Shown: positions 11,880-24,660, counted from the stretch's first letter. The stretch: DNA of 64,000 nt from Pseudeuparius sepicola (GCA_963920635.1 OY987298.1:63757949-63821948); one strand, 5' to 3'. The notes: generated by a model from the letters alone, not told the origin. Numbers and translations: made by a program.

Positions 11880-11921
11880 CACTATATATATATAAGTGAT
11901 CACTATATATATATATATAAG
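11880..11921. repeat. (TA)n microsatellite
   Basis: Two TA runs are interrupted by AGTGATCAC. Confidence 0.8.
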
Positions 11922-12092
11922 TTTGAAACCTGTCGCCTATTATGGTGACTTATTTATCAGCTCAAAGTTGTTATAGTCTATATTACAAGTTATAGTTTGT
12001 GTGAGTTTTCTGTCTATATACAATAATATGGGAAGAAACCATCCCTCGATTGAGGGGTAAACTGAGTCTTTGTCAGTGAAGTGTGGACTTTA

Positions 12093-13225
12093 CACAGTAA
12101 AAAAATCGGAGTAAATTCTCTTCGTGTAAGTGGTGAATGAAATTTGGTGAAAATTTGACACGAAAATTGGTGGATTCCAAATATCTTAACCAAACCTCAT
12201 TTGGCAAAATTCACACTACAACAAATTCGTTAATTTTAACACTTAGGAGTGTAATTTTTCTATATTTCTAACACGGCTTCGTGTTTGTTCGCACCACGCG
12301 GTATGTTCCTTAACACCATTTGGTGTCCCTTAGCACTAAGCTGTGTCAAATTGAACGTATTAACACAAGTTCGTGTTAGGTAGATGAGAGGGGGAAGGTA
12401 TTTCACCAGTTACGGGTGTAAAATCTTAGGGTATCGAAGCCACGGCATCAGTTGTTTGTCGAACGTGTTGCGCGATGGAGCTTATCAGTTTGTGTGACGT
12501 GTGACCCGACCGCGTGGCGCGTATAATAGTTATAAAAGTGATTCTACCGACCGCTAGTGCAAAAATGGTGTTGTTATGTAAAGTAAAATTTCATAATGAG
12601 TCAGATGCTCTTTTGCAGTATAATAAGTATAAATAACCCAACATAAAGCATTTCTTGTGTTTGTGGTTAAGTCCACTTTTCTTACGAATTCGTACGATAT
12701 TATATAAATAACTTTTTTGTAACCAAATATTTTTGGCTGTGAGAATGAATATTTATCTAAAGCTTTAAGAAAGAAAATGTTGATATTTTTATACCTACTT
12801 GTAAGGAATCGTTCATATATTTTGGAACTGAAATAAAGTAATTTCTTTATTTATTACCGTTTATTATTTCTTACAAATAATTTATATTGAAGACCAAGCA
12901 CATATTATGCCTAGTTCATACAGCTTATTTATCTTTTAGTTTTATTTTATTTTTACAAGGAACGCGTTTCCTTAATTGGAACTTATTAATGACATTTGAA
13001 ATTTCTTTAAAATAAAGTACATTGCGTGTAAAAGTTACACAGCACGGTGTTAATCTTACACAACGCCGTGTTAAATATTCACACCAGTATAGTTATTATT
13101 GGCACCAGAACATGTGGTGAAATTGACCAAAAAAGAAGGTGTAGAATTTACCAGATATGGTGTGGACTTATTATATTATATAGACCCCTTTTCGTGTCAA
13201 ATTTAACACCGGATTTTTTACTGTG
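12093..13225 (+). mobile_element. CACAGTA transposon copy 1, micro-palindrome array
   Basis: The ends are CACAGTAAAAAAATCGG and CCGGATTTTTTACTGTG, with TA outside both (12,091-12,092 and 13,226-13,227), as in Tc1/mariner-like elements. The outer 350 bp on the left and 200 bp on the right consist of successive small palindromes such as AACACGGCTTCGTGTT and AACACCATTTGGTGT, each with a different core. The middle contains a CpG-richer 5'UTR-like block and a short frame starting MVLLCKVKF. The copy at 15,735-17,372 is inverted and longer. No full transposase is visible. Confidence 0.8.
12565..12636 (+). pseudogene. Short start-exon-like frame inside CACAGTA copy 1
   Basis: A 23-codon frame starts MVLLCKVKF. 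The inverted sister element has the equivalent frame MVLLCEVKF at 16,901-16,806, and the same AGTGCAAAA leader precedes both ATGs. The two frames diverge after about ten residues and both stop early. A family-level start codon with decayed downstream sequence is the simplest reading; the product is not recognised. Confidence 0.4.
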
Positions 13226-13329
13226 TATTATATGTATATTCTGGAATAAGGAACTCTAGTTTTAAAATTCTCTGCAACAGTTTGTTGCCTGATGTCTATG
13301 GAAAACGTTAATTTCTGCACCCATAAAAA

Positions 13330-13620
13330 TAATGACTACGTTGAGGCGCGGCATGTCAGCGGCGGGGCAGTTTGCGCGCGCTGCTCATTACCCGCCGAGA
13401 ATGTCTTAATTCTGCGGCACGGCCGGAGCCGTAATTAATTACTCTATAATTTTCAATTGCGGAGGCGCATTTGTCCGCATTTTATGTATTTCGAAATGGG
13501 CACTCTCGAATAGTAGGCTTCGGCCGGCGAGCGGCGGTTACCGTGATTTATTTATGGCGCTCCACGAACCGTACCGCGCACGTACCGGCCGGCTAGCGGG
13601 ACGCCACGTTATTAAGTCTC
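13330..13620. other. CpG-rich island with homeodomain-type TAATTA words
   Basis: GC-rich sequence surrounds GTAATTAATTACTCTATAAT. There is no coding evidence. The mix of CpG-rich flanks and TAAT cores resembles developmental enhancers or conserved non-coding DNA, by inference only. Confidence 0.4.
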
Positions 13621-13810
13621 GCAATTTGTACTCTTTGACGTAAGTGAGTGGAGTGGCAATGCAGAAATGTTCTTTTTTATGTCAAGGGCGGACCTACAGT
13701 ACGTATAGTTCAATACCCGTAAAGTAAAATGGTTACCTACTATCGTAGAAAGAGAGTGCAATGTCGACGTCACAGGAATGCTGTCAGATGATGTAGTTGG
13801 AATGCCCGTA

Positions 13811-13937
13811 GCATTCAAGCAAAACGTACATGGCGCGAGGACCTACGCTGTATTGAAGAGTTTTCATTGGTTAGCGCCGAATAACAGTACCGATTGCCGA
13901 TAAGGTACTGATCGCCCGTACGTTTTGCTCTCAATGC
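13811..13937. repeat. Inverted repeat of 127 bp
   Basis: The arms GCATTCAAGCAAAACGTAC and GTACGTTTTGCTCTCAATGC pair with one or two differences. The interior also holds partly self-complementary GGTACTGAT/GTACCGATT words. It may be a small MITE. Confidence 0.65.
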
Positions 13938-15595
13938 TCTTAATCGAAATCCATGTAACTCCATATTTTAAAACATACTTACCTATTTGTATTACTTGCG
14001 CATTTCTTTTTAGACACAAGTTAACAACTTTTTAAATTGTCCGCTTTATTATTTATCGATTGGCGGAAAAAAGGTCGAAATTTAAAAAAATGTCGAAAAC
14101 AGAAGAGGTCAAATAATCACAAGATCGAAAAAGGTCGAGCTTTTTAGATATGCTAACTTTTTGTAAAAACGCACTGGAGAATGGCCAACTGTTCGAGATA
14201 TTTTTGAAAAACCTGAAAATCATATTTCTTAATGATATTAAGTTGTGAGCAAAACTGATTGCTTTGTGTCCACTTTATCAGAATTTGGAAAAAATGTCGT
14301 GGTTTGGTGGGTGCTCCCTTAGCACTTAAAACAATTACTCAACTTAGGTATAACCGTATTTACATATAGGTACTAGTATTTATACTAGAAAATTTTAAAA
14401 ATGTGCGAGATATAGATAACTCATGAGAAATGTCCAAGATTTGCAATGTAGTAATGTTGTGAACAAATATACCTACTGAAAACATGAAAGTACAGCATGC
14501 GAGCAGGGCACGGTCCGCTACAACAATAAAGTGATCACATTTTTTTGAGTCGGTGCTAAGAGAGCACCTACTAAACCCTGGCATTTTCCTAAATTCTACA
14601 ATAAAGTAGGCTTAAAGTAATCAGTTTTGCCCAAAAATTTCATTAGGAAATTTTTTCGGTAGATCTGGGAACAAAAAAGTTACAAGCCGAAAAAGTTTCG
14701 TCAGTTGTCAGGTTTTTCACAAATATTATAATAAATAAACCTAAAAGTGGTTTCAATAGGATTTGAGAACTTGGGGGAAATTTTCTTTTGTTAAGTTCAG
14801 GCCAATGATTTTTTTGTGGACACCTCTATAAGGTTTGTAAAAATTTTACTTGACGCCGACATTATCTACTCGTACATGTGACGAGTAATAATGTGTAATA
14901 TGATATTTTGGTTTTTTGAATTGTCATTAAAATTAGTTCTAAAAAATGTAAAAGGAGAGCAAATAATGGAGAAAGAGAATACATGTTTTTATCAGCTACA
15001 ATATTATTACCATATAGAGACTCCAAGTCTGAATAGTCTTTATGAAGAAAATGGTGGCGATATGCAGGATCTTCTTCAACCATTTTTTATAAGAATTTTA
15101 GTGTTTAGTAGGTACCTACTTACCTACACTAGTGCGGAAAAGTGACACTTTCTAAACTCAAATGCGTGCGGAAAAGTGTACTTTTCAACATTTATTTGAA
15201 AAATACGTACTATTCTTCGAAGAACAGTCCTTCAACCAAAACGCGTAACTCACAGGTAAACCGTCAATGTGATTCACCCGATGGGCATATTTCTTTCTCA
15301 ATAACATTAAGTATCTACCCCGATGATAATGAGTAATTAATGCCTGTTATAAATATAAAATATTGCTCCCCTCATAGTTTTCCTGTGAGACACACTGTTG
15401 ACATCGATAAGCTATAAAGATGGAGTTGTTTCTGCAATAAAAGACTTTTGTATTAATTTCTCTTGTGTTGTTGAACACAATACGAGTATCACTTTTATTG
15501 AGTTATATAGTTGTATCCAATAAAATACTTCTATATTCATTTATCTTGTGTTGTTTCACCCATTTATATTTTATCTTTTGTGGTTTAACATTATT
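13938..15595. other. AT-rich stretch, no gene recognised
   Basis: Short frames around 14,862-15,145 lack splice sites and family resemblance. A small CTCGT..ACGAG hairpin lies near 14,868. Nothing else is supported. Confidence 0.4.
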
Positions 15596-15682
15596 TTTCG
15601 AAGAAGTGTCCTTCGAAAAATAGTTTTTCGAAGAAAACTAATTCGAATAAATGGTTTTCGGAGAACTGTTTTTCGAAGAAAT
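15596..15682. repeat. Array of six ~14-bp TTTTTCGAAGAA units
   Basis: Degenerate units based on TTCGAAGAA recur about every 14-15 bp. A related TTCTTCGAAGAAC lies near 15,212. The GAA/TTC alternation resembles heat-shock element pentamers but the spacing is not canonical. Confidence 0.6.
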
Positions 15683-15734
15683 GATGTCGTGGCACAAACA
15701 GGTAACAAGAATGGTTAAATCGGCAAAAATCATA

Positions 15735-17372
15735 CACAGTAAAAAATCCGGTGTTAAATTTGACACGAAAAGTGGTCTATATAAGTACACACCATATCTG
15801 GTTTATTTTACACCTTCTTTTTTGGTAAATTTCACCAAATGTTCTGGTAAAAATAAGAACTATGCTGGTGTGAATATTTAACACGGCGTTGTGTAAGATT
15901 AACACCGTGTTTTGTAACTTTAACACACAATTTGGTCAAAATGGTGTAATTTAATTTATTTGGTATTTAAGATTAACACCGTGTTGTGTAACTTTAACAC
16001 GCAATTTGGTCAAAATGGTGTAGTTAATTTGTTTGGTATTCCCATTTTCTTCTTCTTTCTCTCTTATAATTTTACATATACTTTATTTTAAAGAAATTTC
16101 AAATGTCATTGATAAGTTCAAATTAAGGAAATGTGTTATTTGTAAAAATAAAATAAAACTAAAAGATAAAGAAGCTGTATATGAACCAGGGATATACTAT
16201 GTGCTTGGTCTTCAATTTAAATTATATTATATATATTATATTTGTAGGAAATAATAAACAGCAATAAGTAAAGGAAAGACTTTATTTCAGTTCCAAAATA
16301 TATGAACGATGCCTTACAAATATGTATATAAAAATATCAACATTTTCTTTCTTAAAGCTTTAAATAAATATTCATTCTCACAGCCAAAAATATTTGGTCA
16401 ATATAAAAAAGTTATAGTATATATTATAATATTCGTAAGAAAAGTGTATAGCTATAACCACAAACACAAGAAATGCTTTATGTTATAGGATGCGACCAAA
16501 CTATATTTCCTACATATTCTCATACAATGTACTTAAGTAACTGTCATCTTACAGAATTGTCTGTGTGAGACAAAAAGAAACTTCAAACGTTGCGACACAG
16601 CGATTTAGTTAGATAGGCCTGTTCTCACAAGCACAAGCAGGTCCCAACTAAGTCGGAGCCAATCAGCAGGCATCAAAACAATCAGAACAGTCATATAACT
16701 TAAAATCCTTCAATTATATTCACGACTGGTTCCTTATTCCGGTGAGAACAAACTCATATTAACACAGTCGATGAGTATAGGTTATAGGGGCTATCACCTC
16801 GGCTATCACACAGTACCTTTCGTCGTCGCATCTGCATATTCGCCTGTCGTTTTAATCCATCCGACTTCACTTTGAAATTTTACTTCACATAACAACACCA
16901 TTTTTGCACTATCGGCCTGTAGAATCACTTTTATACCTATTATACGAGCCACGCGGTCGGGTCACACGTCACACAAACTGATAAGCTCCGTCTCGCAACA
17001 CGTTCGACAAACAGCTGATGCGATGGCTTCGATTGCCTAAGATTTTACACCCATAACTGGTGAAACGACTTCCCCCTCTCCTCTATTTAACACGAACTTG
17101 TGTTATTACGTTCAATTTAACACCGGTTAGTGTTAAGGAACACCGAATGGTGTTAAAGAACACCGCGTGGTGTGAACAAACACGAAGCCGTGTTAAAAAT
17201 ATAAAAAAATTACACCCCTAAGTGTTAAAATTAACGAATTTGTTGTAGTGTGAATTTCACCAAATGAGGTTTGGTTAAGATATTTGGAATCCACCAATTT
17301 TAGTGTCAATTTTTCACCAAATTTCTTTCACCACTTACACGGAGAGGATTTACACCGATTTTTTTTACTGTG
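15735..17372 (-). mobile_element. CACAGTA transposon copy 2, inverted
   Basis: This 1.64-kb element has TA at both borders (15,733-15,734 and 17,373-17,374) and ends CACAGTAAAAAATCCGG and ACACCGATTTTTTTTACTGTG. It is an inverted relative of the copy at 12,093-13,225: both terminal micro-palindrome arrays and the blocks AAAGCATTTCTTGTGTTTGTGG and AGTGATTCTAC..AGTGCAAAAATGG match on the opposite strand. It holds about 500 bp absent from copy 1, and a local duplication of about 74 bp at 15,892-16,037 (AAGATTAACACCGTGTT units). Confidence 0.8.
16806..16901 (-). pseudogene. Short start-exon-like frame inside CACAGTA copy 2
   Basis: A 31-codon frame starts MVLLCEVKF, the counterpart of 12,565-12,636 in the other copy. 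It ends at TGA. The shared leader and first residues suggest both descend from a coding parent element. Confidence 0.4.
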
Positions 17373-19650
17373 TAGGTATACTTTTGAAGCGCATTCCTGC
17401 GATAGGCCAAAGGCATTAAAATGACGGAGTTTAAACACCGGACGGAATTAATCTTAAGTCTTTTCTTTTTGAATAGGTCACTGGTTTCGAAAGAACAACC
17501 GTCCGACCAGAGCGTCCTTATTTCTCTGTGAAACGTAGGAATAAGCGACGCGACGCGTCTTGTATTTGTCCCTTGGCAGAGCCGCCGTGGGTTATCATTC
17601 CGCAGGTAAATGGTATGCGAGCTCATTTATGGCATCCATAGGCGGTACGAATTCCACTTCTGTCTTTAAACACACCAGGGGGACCGTGTGTTTCTTATTT
17701 TTACAGTGACAAAACTTATACTTACAGTTTCTGCATCAATTATATAAAATTCACTAACATACCCAATCAAGAATGTATTGCTCGTTAGGTTTTTTTTGTA
17801 CGAAAATCTAACCTTTAATTATAAAATTTTAAAGGCTGAAGTCGTATGTCTTGAAAAATTGTTTTGTGATACCTTTTCAGTGGCAGTGCAACTCATATAA
17901 GCAACTCTATTATTGTTATGGAAGGTTTCAAGTTTCAACTAAAGTTATTGATGAGACAACGATAATGTATTGTCAGCGAAAATGTAAGTAGTATATTTGG
18001 TTGGGAATGGATTTCGACGATTGTGAAGGTGCGAACTATTATTATATGTTTTTATCCCCAGGTGAAACCCACAAATGGAATAACTGACGGACCAGTTTAT
18101 TCGTCAAAATTATGTCATCTCTGAGAAAGGTACGTATATGATTGCACAAAAGATGTAACAGATCACTCTTAGGAAACTGTGGCAGATCGGAACAAAACCG
18201 AAACTTATAAAAATATCCACTAAGTCCATGAGTAAAGTTTGGACATATTATTTAAAATATAGCACTGACCTACGAGCACGCCAATGAATAGGTATTCACA
18301 TGGGTAACGAGAAATTGTTTTCTGTTTTCGGTGTTTTTATTAAGTATATCTTATTTTCTGAGACACGTCACGAATTTTCGATGTTTATAAAAATAAACTT
18401 TAATATCTACTTTATTGTACACTCTATTGAAACTAAATGCAAGTGGCGCATAAACATTTACACGATGGAAGCATGTGAACAATTCTGAGGGCTCATACGA
18501 GGCAGGGCCGGCAGGGCCGCATTAAGGACGATCTCTATGAATTTTATAATATAAAATATTAAAATAATATGCCCGAATTTTAAAAACAAACTTTTATGGC
18601 ACACCTAGTCATTGACTTACCTGCAAATTTATACTATTAACACAAATCGTAGGTCCAACAATTAATAAACAGCGAAAGAATTATATCGGAAAAAATAAAG
18701 GTCCACTTGCAACTCAATACACCTCTGTAAGAAGACTCGCTGCATTTGCCCGCCGACTAGCCGATAGCAAGCCGATCATGTGCGTATCACGCCATGCAAC
18801 AACTTGTGTTTATGTTTCACTTGCGTTTAGTTTGAATAGAGTTTAGTATAATCTAAACCAAGTTCAGAAAGCTGATTGATGACATATAGTTTCCTAGAGT
18901 AGGTATACAATCTATTTTCCAGGGCTGACGGTATAGGCACAGTGACGAACGCTAGGGCTAAGAATTAAATACAGTATTCTTACAATGGTACAAGCCAAAG
19001 GTGCCAGTGCGACTGATTAACCGTCTGCACTTACGTACTTATTTATCTCACCGTAGGTAAGTTCAAGTGTCTATATGCGTAGCAAAATTAACTTTCCTAA
19101 ATCTAAGTTCAAGATCCTGTATCCTGTCGTATCAAGTGACTTCAACGCTCGTCTTCAGTTTTATACAATATATAGACATATATATGGTTCGAAGGAACAG
19201 TCTGGCATTCCTATATGGTGTGAGTCCAGAAAGAAGCAGTGCCAATGCTTGACGATCAGTCTATTAGGTCTTTGACTCGCTTCACGTTGTTTCCGATGTC
19301 GTTCGACTTTCGAGTTACCTACTGCTAAAACAGCTGTGTGCTCTTATTGGTATTTATGTCCGGCAGTAAGCTAGAATGCTCTAAGGAGAAGATCTATGGG
19401 CCTATTAAAAATATACCTTTTGGTGCCTAGGGATATGGACTGTATTGACGATCACCTTTAATTGGTTAATATGGAGTTGGTATGGAAGCAATGTGACTAT
19501 AGGTATGCATGCAAAAGAAAACTGAAAGCAAACCAGACACCATAGGTATATAGGAAACCGTCGCAACCCTATCACGCACCCTCCACATTTGAGCTTTGTC
19601 AATTTTATGGAAACTTTCTTTCGCCTTCCATAACAAAAGAATTTATGGAT
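17373..19650. other. Unique stretch, nothing recognised
   Basis: Mixed AT-rich DNA. The frames at 17,306-17,626 and 18,300-18,488 have no splice or family support. Confidence 0.4.
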
Positions 19651-19654
19651 TCCC

Positions 19655-20015
19655 CTTTGCAATCATAACGGCACCATACTTTTCTTCGGTCGAATCACGA
19701 GCGTGGCGTCGCCGGTCCTCGCGCCGTCCATCCGGACACTCTCTTCTAATTATCTTTTGTTTGCCGACATCCATGCCCGAACCGTCAACGGTAAATAACA
19801 GCGCACGTCACTTCGAAATTTCCAGGCACAATATGGCCGTTCCGCGACCATTAATATGCCGAAGAAAAACACCTGCATTATGAATGATTCGTAATGGAAT
19901 TACGATAGCCGCACGTCCCTATCTTCGGAAAGGACAATGGCAACCGACCTCCGGCCATCTGCGCTGTCGAATGATATTCCGCAAGACGGGAAAGTGGGGC
20001 AACGACGCGCGAAAC
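19655..20015. other. CpG-rich unique island
   Basis: CpG-rich sequence with GGCCGTTCC, CATTAATATG and GGCAACCGACC words. Open frames occur on both strands and none has splice support. A regulatory or conserved non-coding role is inferred. Confidence 0.4.
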
Positions 20016-20714
20016 GTTGTGCTCTTCGGGGGCTGTAATAGCTGACAGCAAAATAATAGAGGTGCTTGAGTGCGGGTTATTTTGCGGTTTTGGTGAGAAG
20101 TCGGTAACGAAGTGCAAGGTGTGCAACTGTGTGTCCGTTAAGGGAGTTCCGGGCGTTCGACGTGTATCTATAACGCTTTCCAAAGCAACAGTTTATTTTC
20201 AACAAGTTTGCAACTATCAGATGTTTTTTTTCCACTACTTAGTCCAGGAGCTAGCGATTCCATTTGGCGAATGTCGATAGGATTGTTCTGTTAGTGATAC
20301 TTAGGTACTAATATCAATTAATCTGACAAAATGTTTTTCCGTGGGTTACATGGGTAGAATGCAAATAATGACATAAATTTATTTTTCCCGTAATGAATAT
20401 TTTTGATTCACTAAAGTGTCGGTTTTAGTACCTACACACAGAAAAAGCGCAATCTGGCATAACTCCAATTGAAGAAGCAAATCTGGCTAAAGTGTTTCAA
20501 TAAATCCGCTGATCGGAAAATCAGATCCATATCGACCATATCTCGTACCTATATACGTTACTTTATTATACAAATTGATGTTAGCATGGACTTATAGTTA
20601 AAAACAAAAGTCTGACTGATTCATAAAATGAGTCTCGAAATTTGCAGAAATACAAACTATTACTGTCCATTTCTACTGTTCTGCAAAATTTTCACTGATA
20701 TAGGCTATAGGTAA

Positions 20715-21148
20715 GTATAATAATAATAATAATTCTCACTCTCACAATACTCCAAACTAGGAGTACCCCAGAAGCAACCACATGCTTGTGCGGGGGAGGG
20801 GGGCAATTACTATTATTTTGTATTCGTTGCCATTTGCGGCTAGGGCCGACTTTTTTCCCGATAGAACTAGGATAGCATTCACTCAAGAACTAGGGAAAAC
20901 CCTAGAAAACCGTAGTAATCCCAGTGAATGTAGCACAATAATTAGTAAATCACACGTATAAAGCCTATTTAGGAGCAATACCGTGAACCCACCTTTGTCC
21001 AGTGCTCTTGGCCATAGCGGTGTTTTTCTTTAAAGACATCTGCATGCCACTGCCTCGACATCGGTTCGTACCAAGGTCGATCGAAGGTAGAAAAACATGC
21101 AGTCTAAAAAGTCAGCGCCGGTACGAGCGACGCCACCGCGGCCTCTTA
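20715..21148 (-). repeat. Family B repeat, minus copy, 150 bp longer
   Basis: This is the reverse-complement counterpart of 11,555-11,862, sharing the (AAT)n end, the GGAGTACCCCAGAAGCAACC block, AGCGGTGTTTTTCTTTAAAGA and CGGTACGAGCGACGCCACCG. It has about 150 bp (roughly 20,795-20,945) that the other copy lacks. Confidence 0.7.
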
Positions 21149-23260
21149 TAGTATAATATACTATAATTTTATGAAAAAATGAAATTATGTTATTTAATAT
21201 CATCAAAGCCTCTCCAGACTCTCTCGATGTATTAAAAAATAGTGCGCCCTTAATTGGGAATACCTACTTATTAGTGGCGAAAATTTTCTCTATAAAACAT
21301 GTAGGTACAGGCGCAGCCTCATAAATGTTTCCACTAGACATGAGAAATGAGCAAGAAATCAAGAATTTCGGGTAAGTGCGGCAACGTTGCACCAATTCTA
21401 CGGCTTCTCAAATCAACAGCTTCCACTAGATTCCCTGGTACCACCTACAGTGCCTTTGTATAAAGCCACTGCTCCTCCCCGTACCGTATAGGTAGAAAAG
21501 AACATTGACTGACATTAATTTAATACGCCAGTAAACGAAAATAGGTTAAATTGCTGCATTCTTATAAGTAATTTATAAGTGGATTTAAAGTTTCCACTGT
21601 TTCTTGGTGTTTTGAGATTCACGTAACGTGCAATTACGCGGATTTTGCTGATTGTCAAATTAGTATTAATTAAATAAGGTGTGTTATTATAGAAGAATCT
21701 CGTATATAGTGGTTTTTTACATTGGCTTATTATCTACACTTCTTTATCTTAACCGTAAACCAAAACTTTGATTTAATTTAATTCTAAAGCTTCCCCGGAC
21801 TCTTCGGGTGAGATTCGGATGCTTCCGGGCTCCCGAAAAATTGAGAAATATAAGGAAAAACACAAAATTTTAAAAGCGGTTTCAGATGATTTTCCGTCGG
21901 TTTCGTTGATTCTACAGCAGTGCCGTTTCTCGAAAGTGGTTAATCGTGAATCCGGAAATTTTCTTAGATATCGGATTTTTGAGGCTCTTTTTGGCATCTG
22001 AGGAAAGTGCGAAACCCAATTAAGAGATTTACCACCTTCGATTTTTGGAACCGCTCATTTCGAGGTTGTCGAAAAAGCCGCCTATGTCCGTGGGCAGGGT
22101 TGTAAGATTTTCCACAGCGACTAAATCCCAGCACTCCTAATATTCTTACCTATTTCTTGACAGATCCACCATCGCAACAACACATTCGCCATTCGCCACA
22201 CGATAAGATTGCCGCAAAAAGAAGGAACATTTTAGATTCTGGGGCGTAGATCATATTTGTGCAATACAACGATATAGTCCTCCTTGCGGCAGAATGCGTT
22301 CGACGCAAGGGGGAAGAACTCGTAAATATTATAGAATTAGTCACAGTTCAGGGGCGTAGCTAAATCTTGTGTAACTCACTGATTTAATTTTCATATAATT
22401 GTTATTTCATTTACAATTAATATTGTTCTTAACGGTGATGCCTTAGACTATGGAGGAAGGCCAACCCTTATAACATTGGCAATTATTTCTCGAGCTTGAG
22501 AATGCAACGTTATTGCCTGTTTACTCATTTTGCGCACGTTAACTCCCGAACATACGAAACGCTAACTGAGCTCTCTGCCAAGCTTGCCGGCGGCCAAAAA
22601 AGTGAGCGCTGTGTGGTAGCCCAAATATACGCATAGTTAACTTTACGTACTATAGAAACAGGTACAAAACGCGTTGTCTAACTGATTTTGTCGGCCGGTT
22701 CGCTGGCAGAAGTGCTTTGTTGCCGTATTTCAAAGGCGATGGTAGACGCGGCGATGTTGGAAAAAATATAATAGGTGTTTTATTACACCGCGTTAAACAT
22801 AAATGATAAACAAAAATGAGTGAATGGTCGCGTGATGCGAGCTTTATTTTTTCGGTATTACGCAAAGTTCAAAAATTCGGCTTCAATATGCTACAACTTG
22901 TATTCGCCAATAAATATATCGACTACTCGTATAGGAAATCTCGCAACGCTGCCCGCACTCTTTAGAAACGTTTTCTTTCCTGCGTTGAACTATATCAAAA
23001 GTCGGCCTCAGACAGCGCTGTGACGGAAGGTGAGCCTCCTGGGATTAGGCTTCGCGAAAAGTGGGGCCCCCGTCAAGCGAAGTGAGGTTATTGCCACTTT
23101 CGATTATAAAAATATAGTAGGCGGGCGTCATTTTTGGCTCACTTTCGTATTTCATTGTTTTCGAGCGCGCTAATACTTTTTCTTATATTCAGAGACATTT
23201 AAATAAAAACAAATTGAACCCCTGCCTACAATATTCATTTTTTAAATTGTGTAACTCAAA
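21149..23260. other. Mostly unique stretch with one short shared segment
   Basis: At 21,782-21,835 the minus strand reads GGAAGCATCCGAATCTCACC and onward; a close match lies at 28,449-28,500 on the plus strand. No gene is supported. Confidence 0.45.
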
Positions 23261-23369
23261 ATATTGACATTTTGTACCAGGGGTTTTGAACTGTGGACAA
23301 ATTATCTAATGGATACCGTTGGCCTTTCTGGGATATCCATTACGGGTACAAACACTCGACATTTATTTA

Positions 23370-23570
23370 TGTGTTCCATACGCTCGACCTTCATTATCGG
23401 TTGGAGTATCCCATCCAGAATACCTGGAGGGCCACGCGCGGCTCCTTCACGAGCGCAACGTCCGTCGCGGCGTTTGCCTGCATAACTCACTGGGGAACGG
23501 GCCATGGTGCTGGAAATTTATGGGGTTACAGCTCCCTGGATCGTTTCTCAGGATCGTTCGAAGAGCTCGC
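23370..23570. other. CpG-rich island
   Basis: A moderately GC-rich block open in several frames on both strands, with no splice sites or family resemblance. Confidence 0.35.
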
Positions 23571-23846
23571 TAAAATTTGAATTTTGATATATAAATATGC
23601 AATTATTTCTCGCGTTTACCCCCAGAAAAGTGATATCTAGAAGCACAAATTATTGGATACTTTACTTAAAAATTTTCCTTGTTTCTTCACAAGAATTTAA
23701 CTATACCGAACCTTATAATACTACTTTAATAGGTTCGCTTACCAACTATACGGACTCTTGGGATTACGTAAGTGCACATGTGATTTAGAACGAGTTGAAG
23801 GTAACCCTTGGTTCTCGGAGAGTTTTTGTGTTTTCCCGTAAGTATA

Positions 23847-24340
23847 CAGGGTGAGTTTTTTTCGATGCCCACTATGGGGATCTCGGAAACTAGCAGAGCT
23901 AGAACAAAGGTTAAATGGGGAATGAATTGCAGTTTTGAATGCTCAATCTAATGCCCCTTTTGGATTTTTAAAAAAGTTCATGGCTCACTAGCTATTTTGG
24001 AAAAAGTGATTTTTTGCTATTTCATCAGATCTCTGTAGCTCCGTTATTTCTGATTATACAGAAAAACTGTAGAGACAAAAATTTTAGATCATTTTGGGCT
24101 TAATAAGATAATCTGATCCAATTTTTTATGTTGTTTGTGATTTTTGAGATATGACATAAACTTGTGTTTTTTTTTAAATGTAAATCATAGTTGGCTGTGG
24201 CCTTATAAAATCGGCCATTTTCTGAGCTTTCCAAAGATATAATATTCGGCATAGTTGTTATAACAAATAAAGGAGCTATGGCTAATTTTCTGATTTTTTT
24301 TAAATTTACCCATCTCATCAATTGAGATTACAAAATTGAA
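23847..24340 (+). mobile_element. One-ended CAGGGTG element
   Basis: The left end, TA then CAGGGTGAGTTTTTTTCG, is clear. No matching right end was found, so only the start is firm. The following AT-rich sequence has no coding potential. Confidence 0.4.
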
Positions 24341-24349
24341 CTGGGTCGG

Positions 24350-24660
24350 GAAGAGCATTCTTCCGTTGCAGCCCGTTTCCACATCAAATGCGGAGCAGGG
24401 TTGATTAGTTTACGGAAACCTTTAAACCTCCATCCCAACGCCCGGCCCAATAACTCACCCGGAAATGGGTGCAGGGTGAAAGATTTATGCGGGCGCGGAT
24501 CGCCTCCCGCATCGGCCCCACCGCCGCGGCTCGAAGCCCGGAGATTCCCTTCCGTTTCCAGGCAAAAATGGAACTGCACCAGATAGGTGGAATTTCCGGG
24601 ATGGAGAAGCAGCGGCTTATTTACACCCCCGCCGGGTTTTGCGATTTTTTGTGGCAAAAG
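24350..24660. other. CpG-rich unique island
   Basis: GC-rich DNA with CGGCCCAATAACTCACCCGG and CCACCGCCGCGGCTCG phrases. The frames on both strands are compositional. It may be a conserved non-coding island. Confidence 0.4.

Noticed and set aside
15596..15682. CRISPR-like array
   Set aside because: Units are degenerate and adjoining, with no constant repeat and variable spacers; the genome is eukaryotic.
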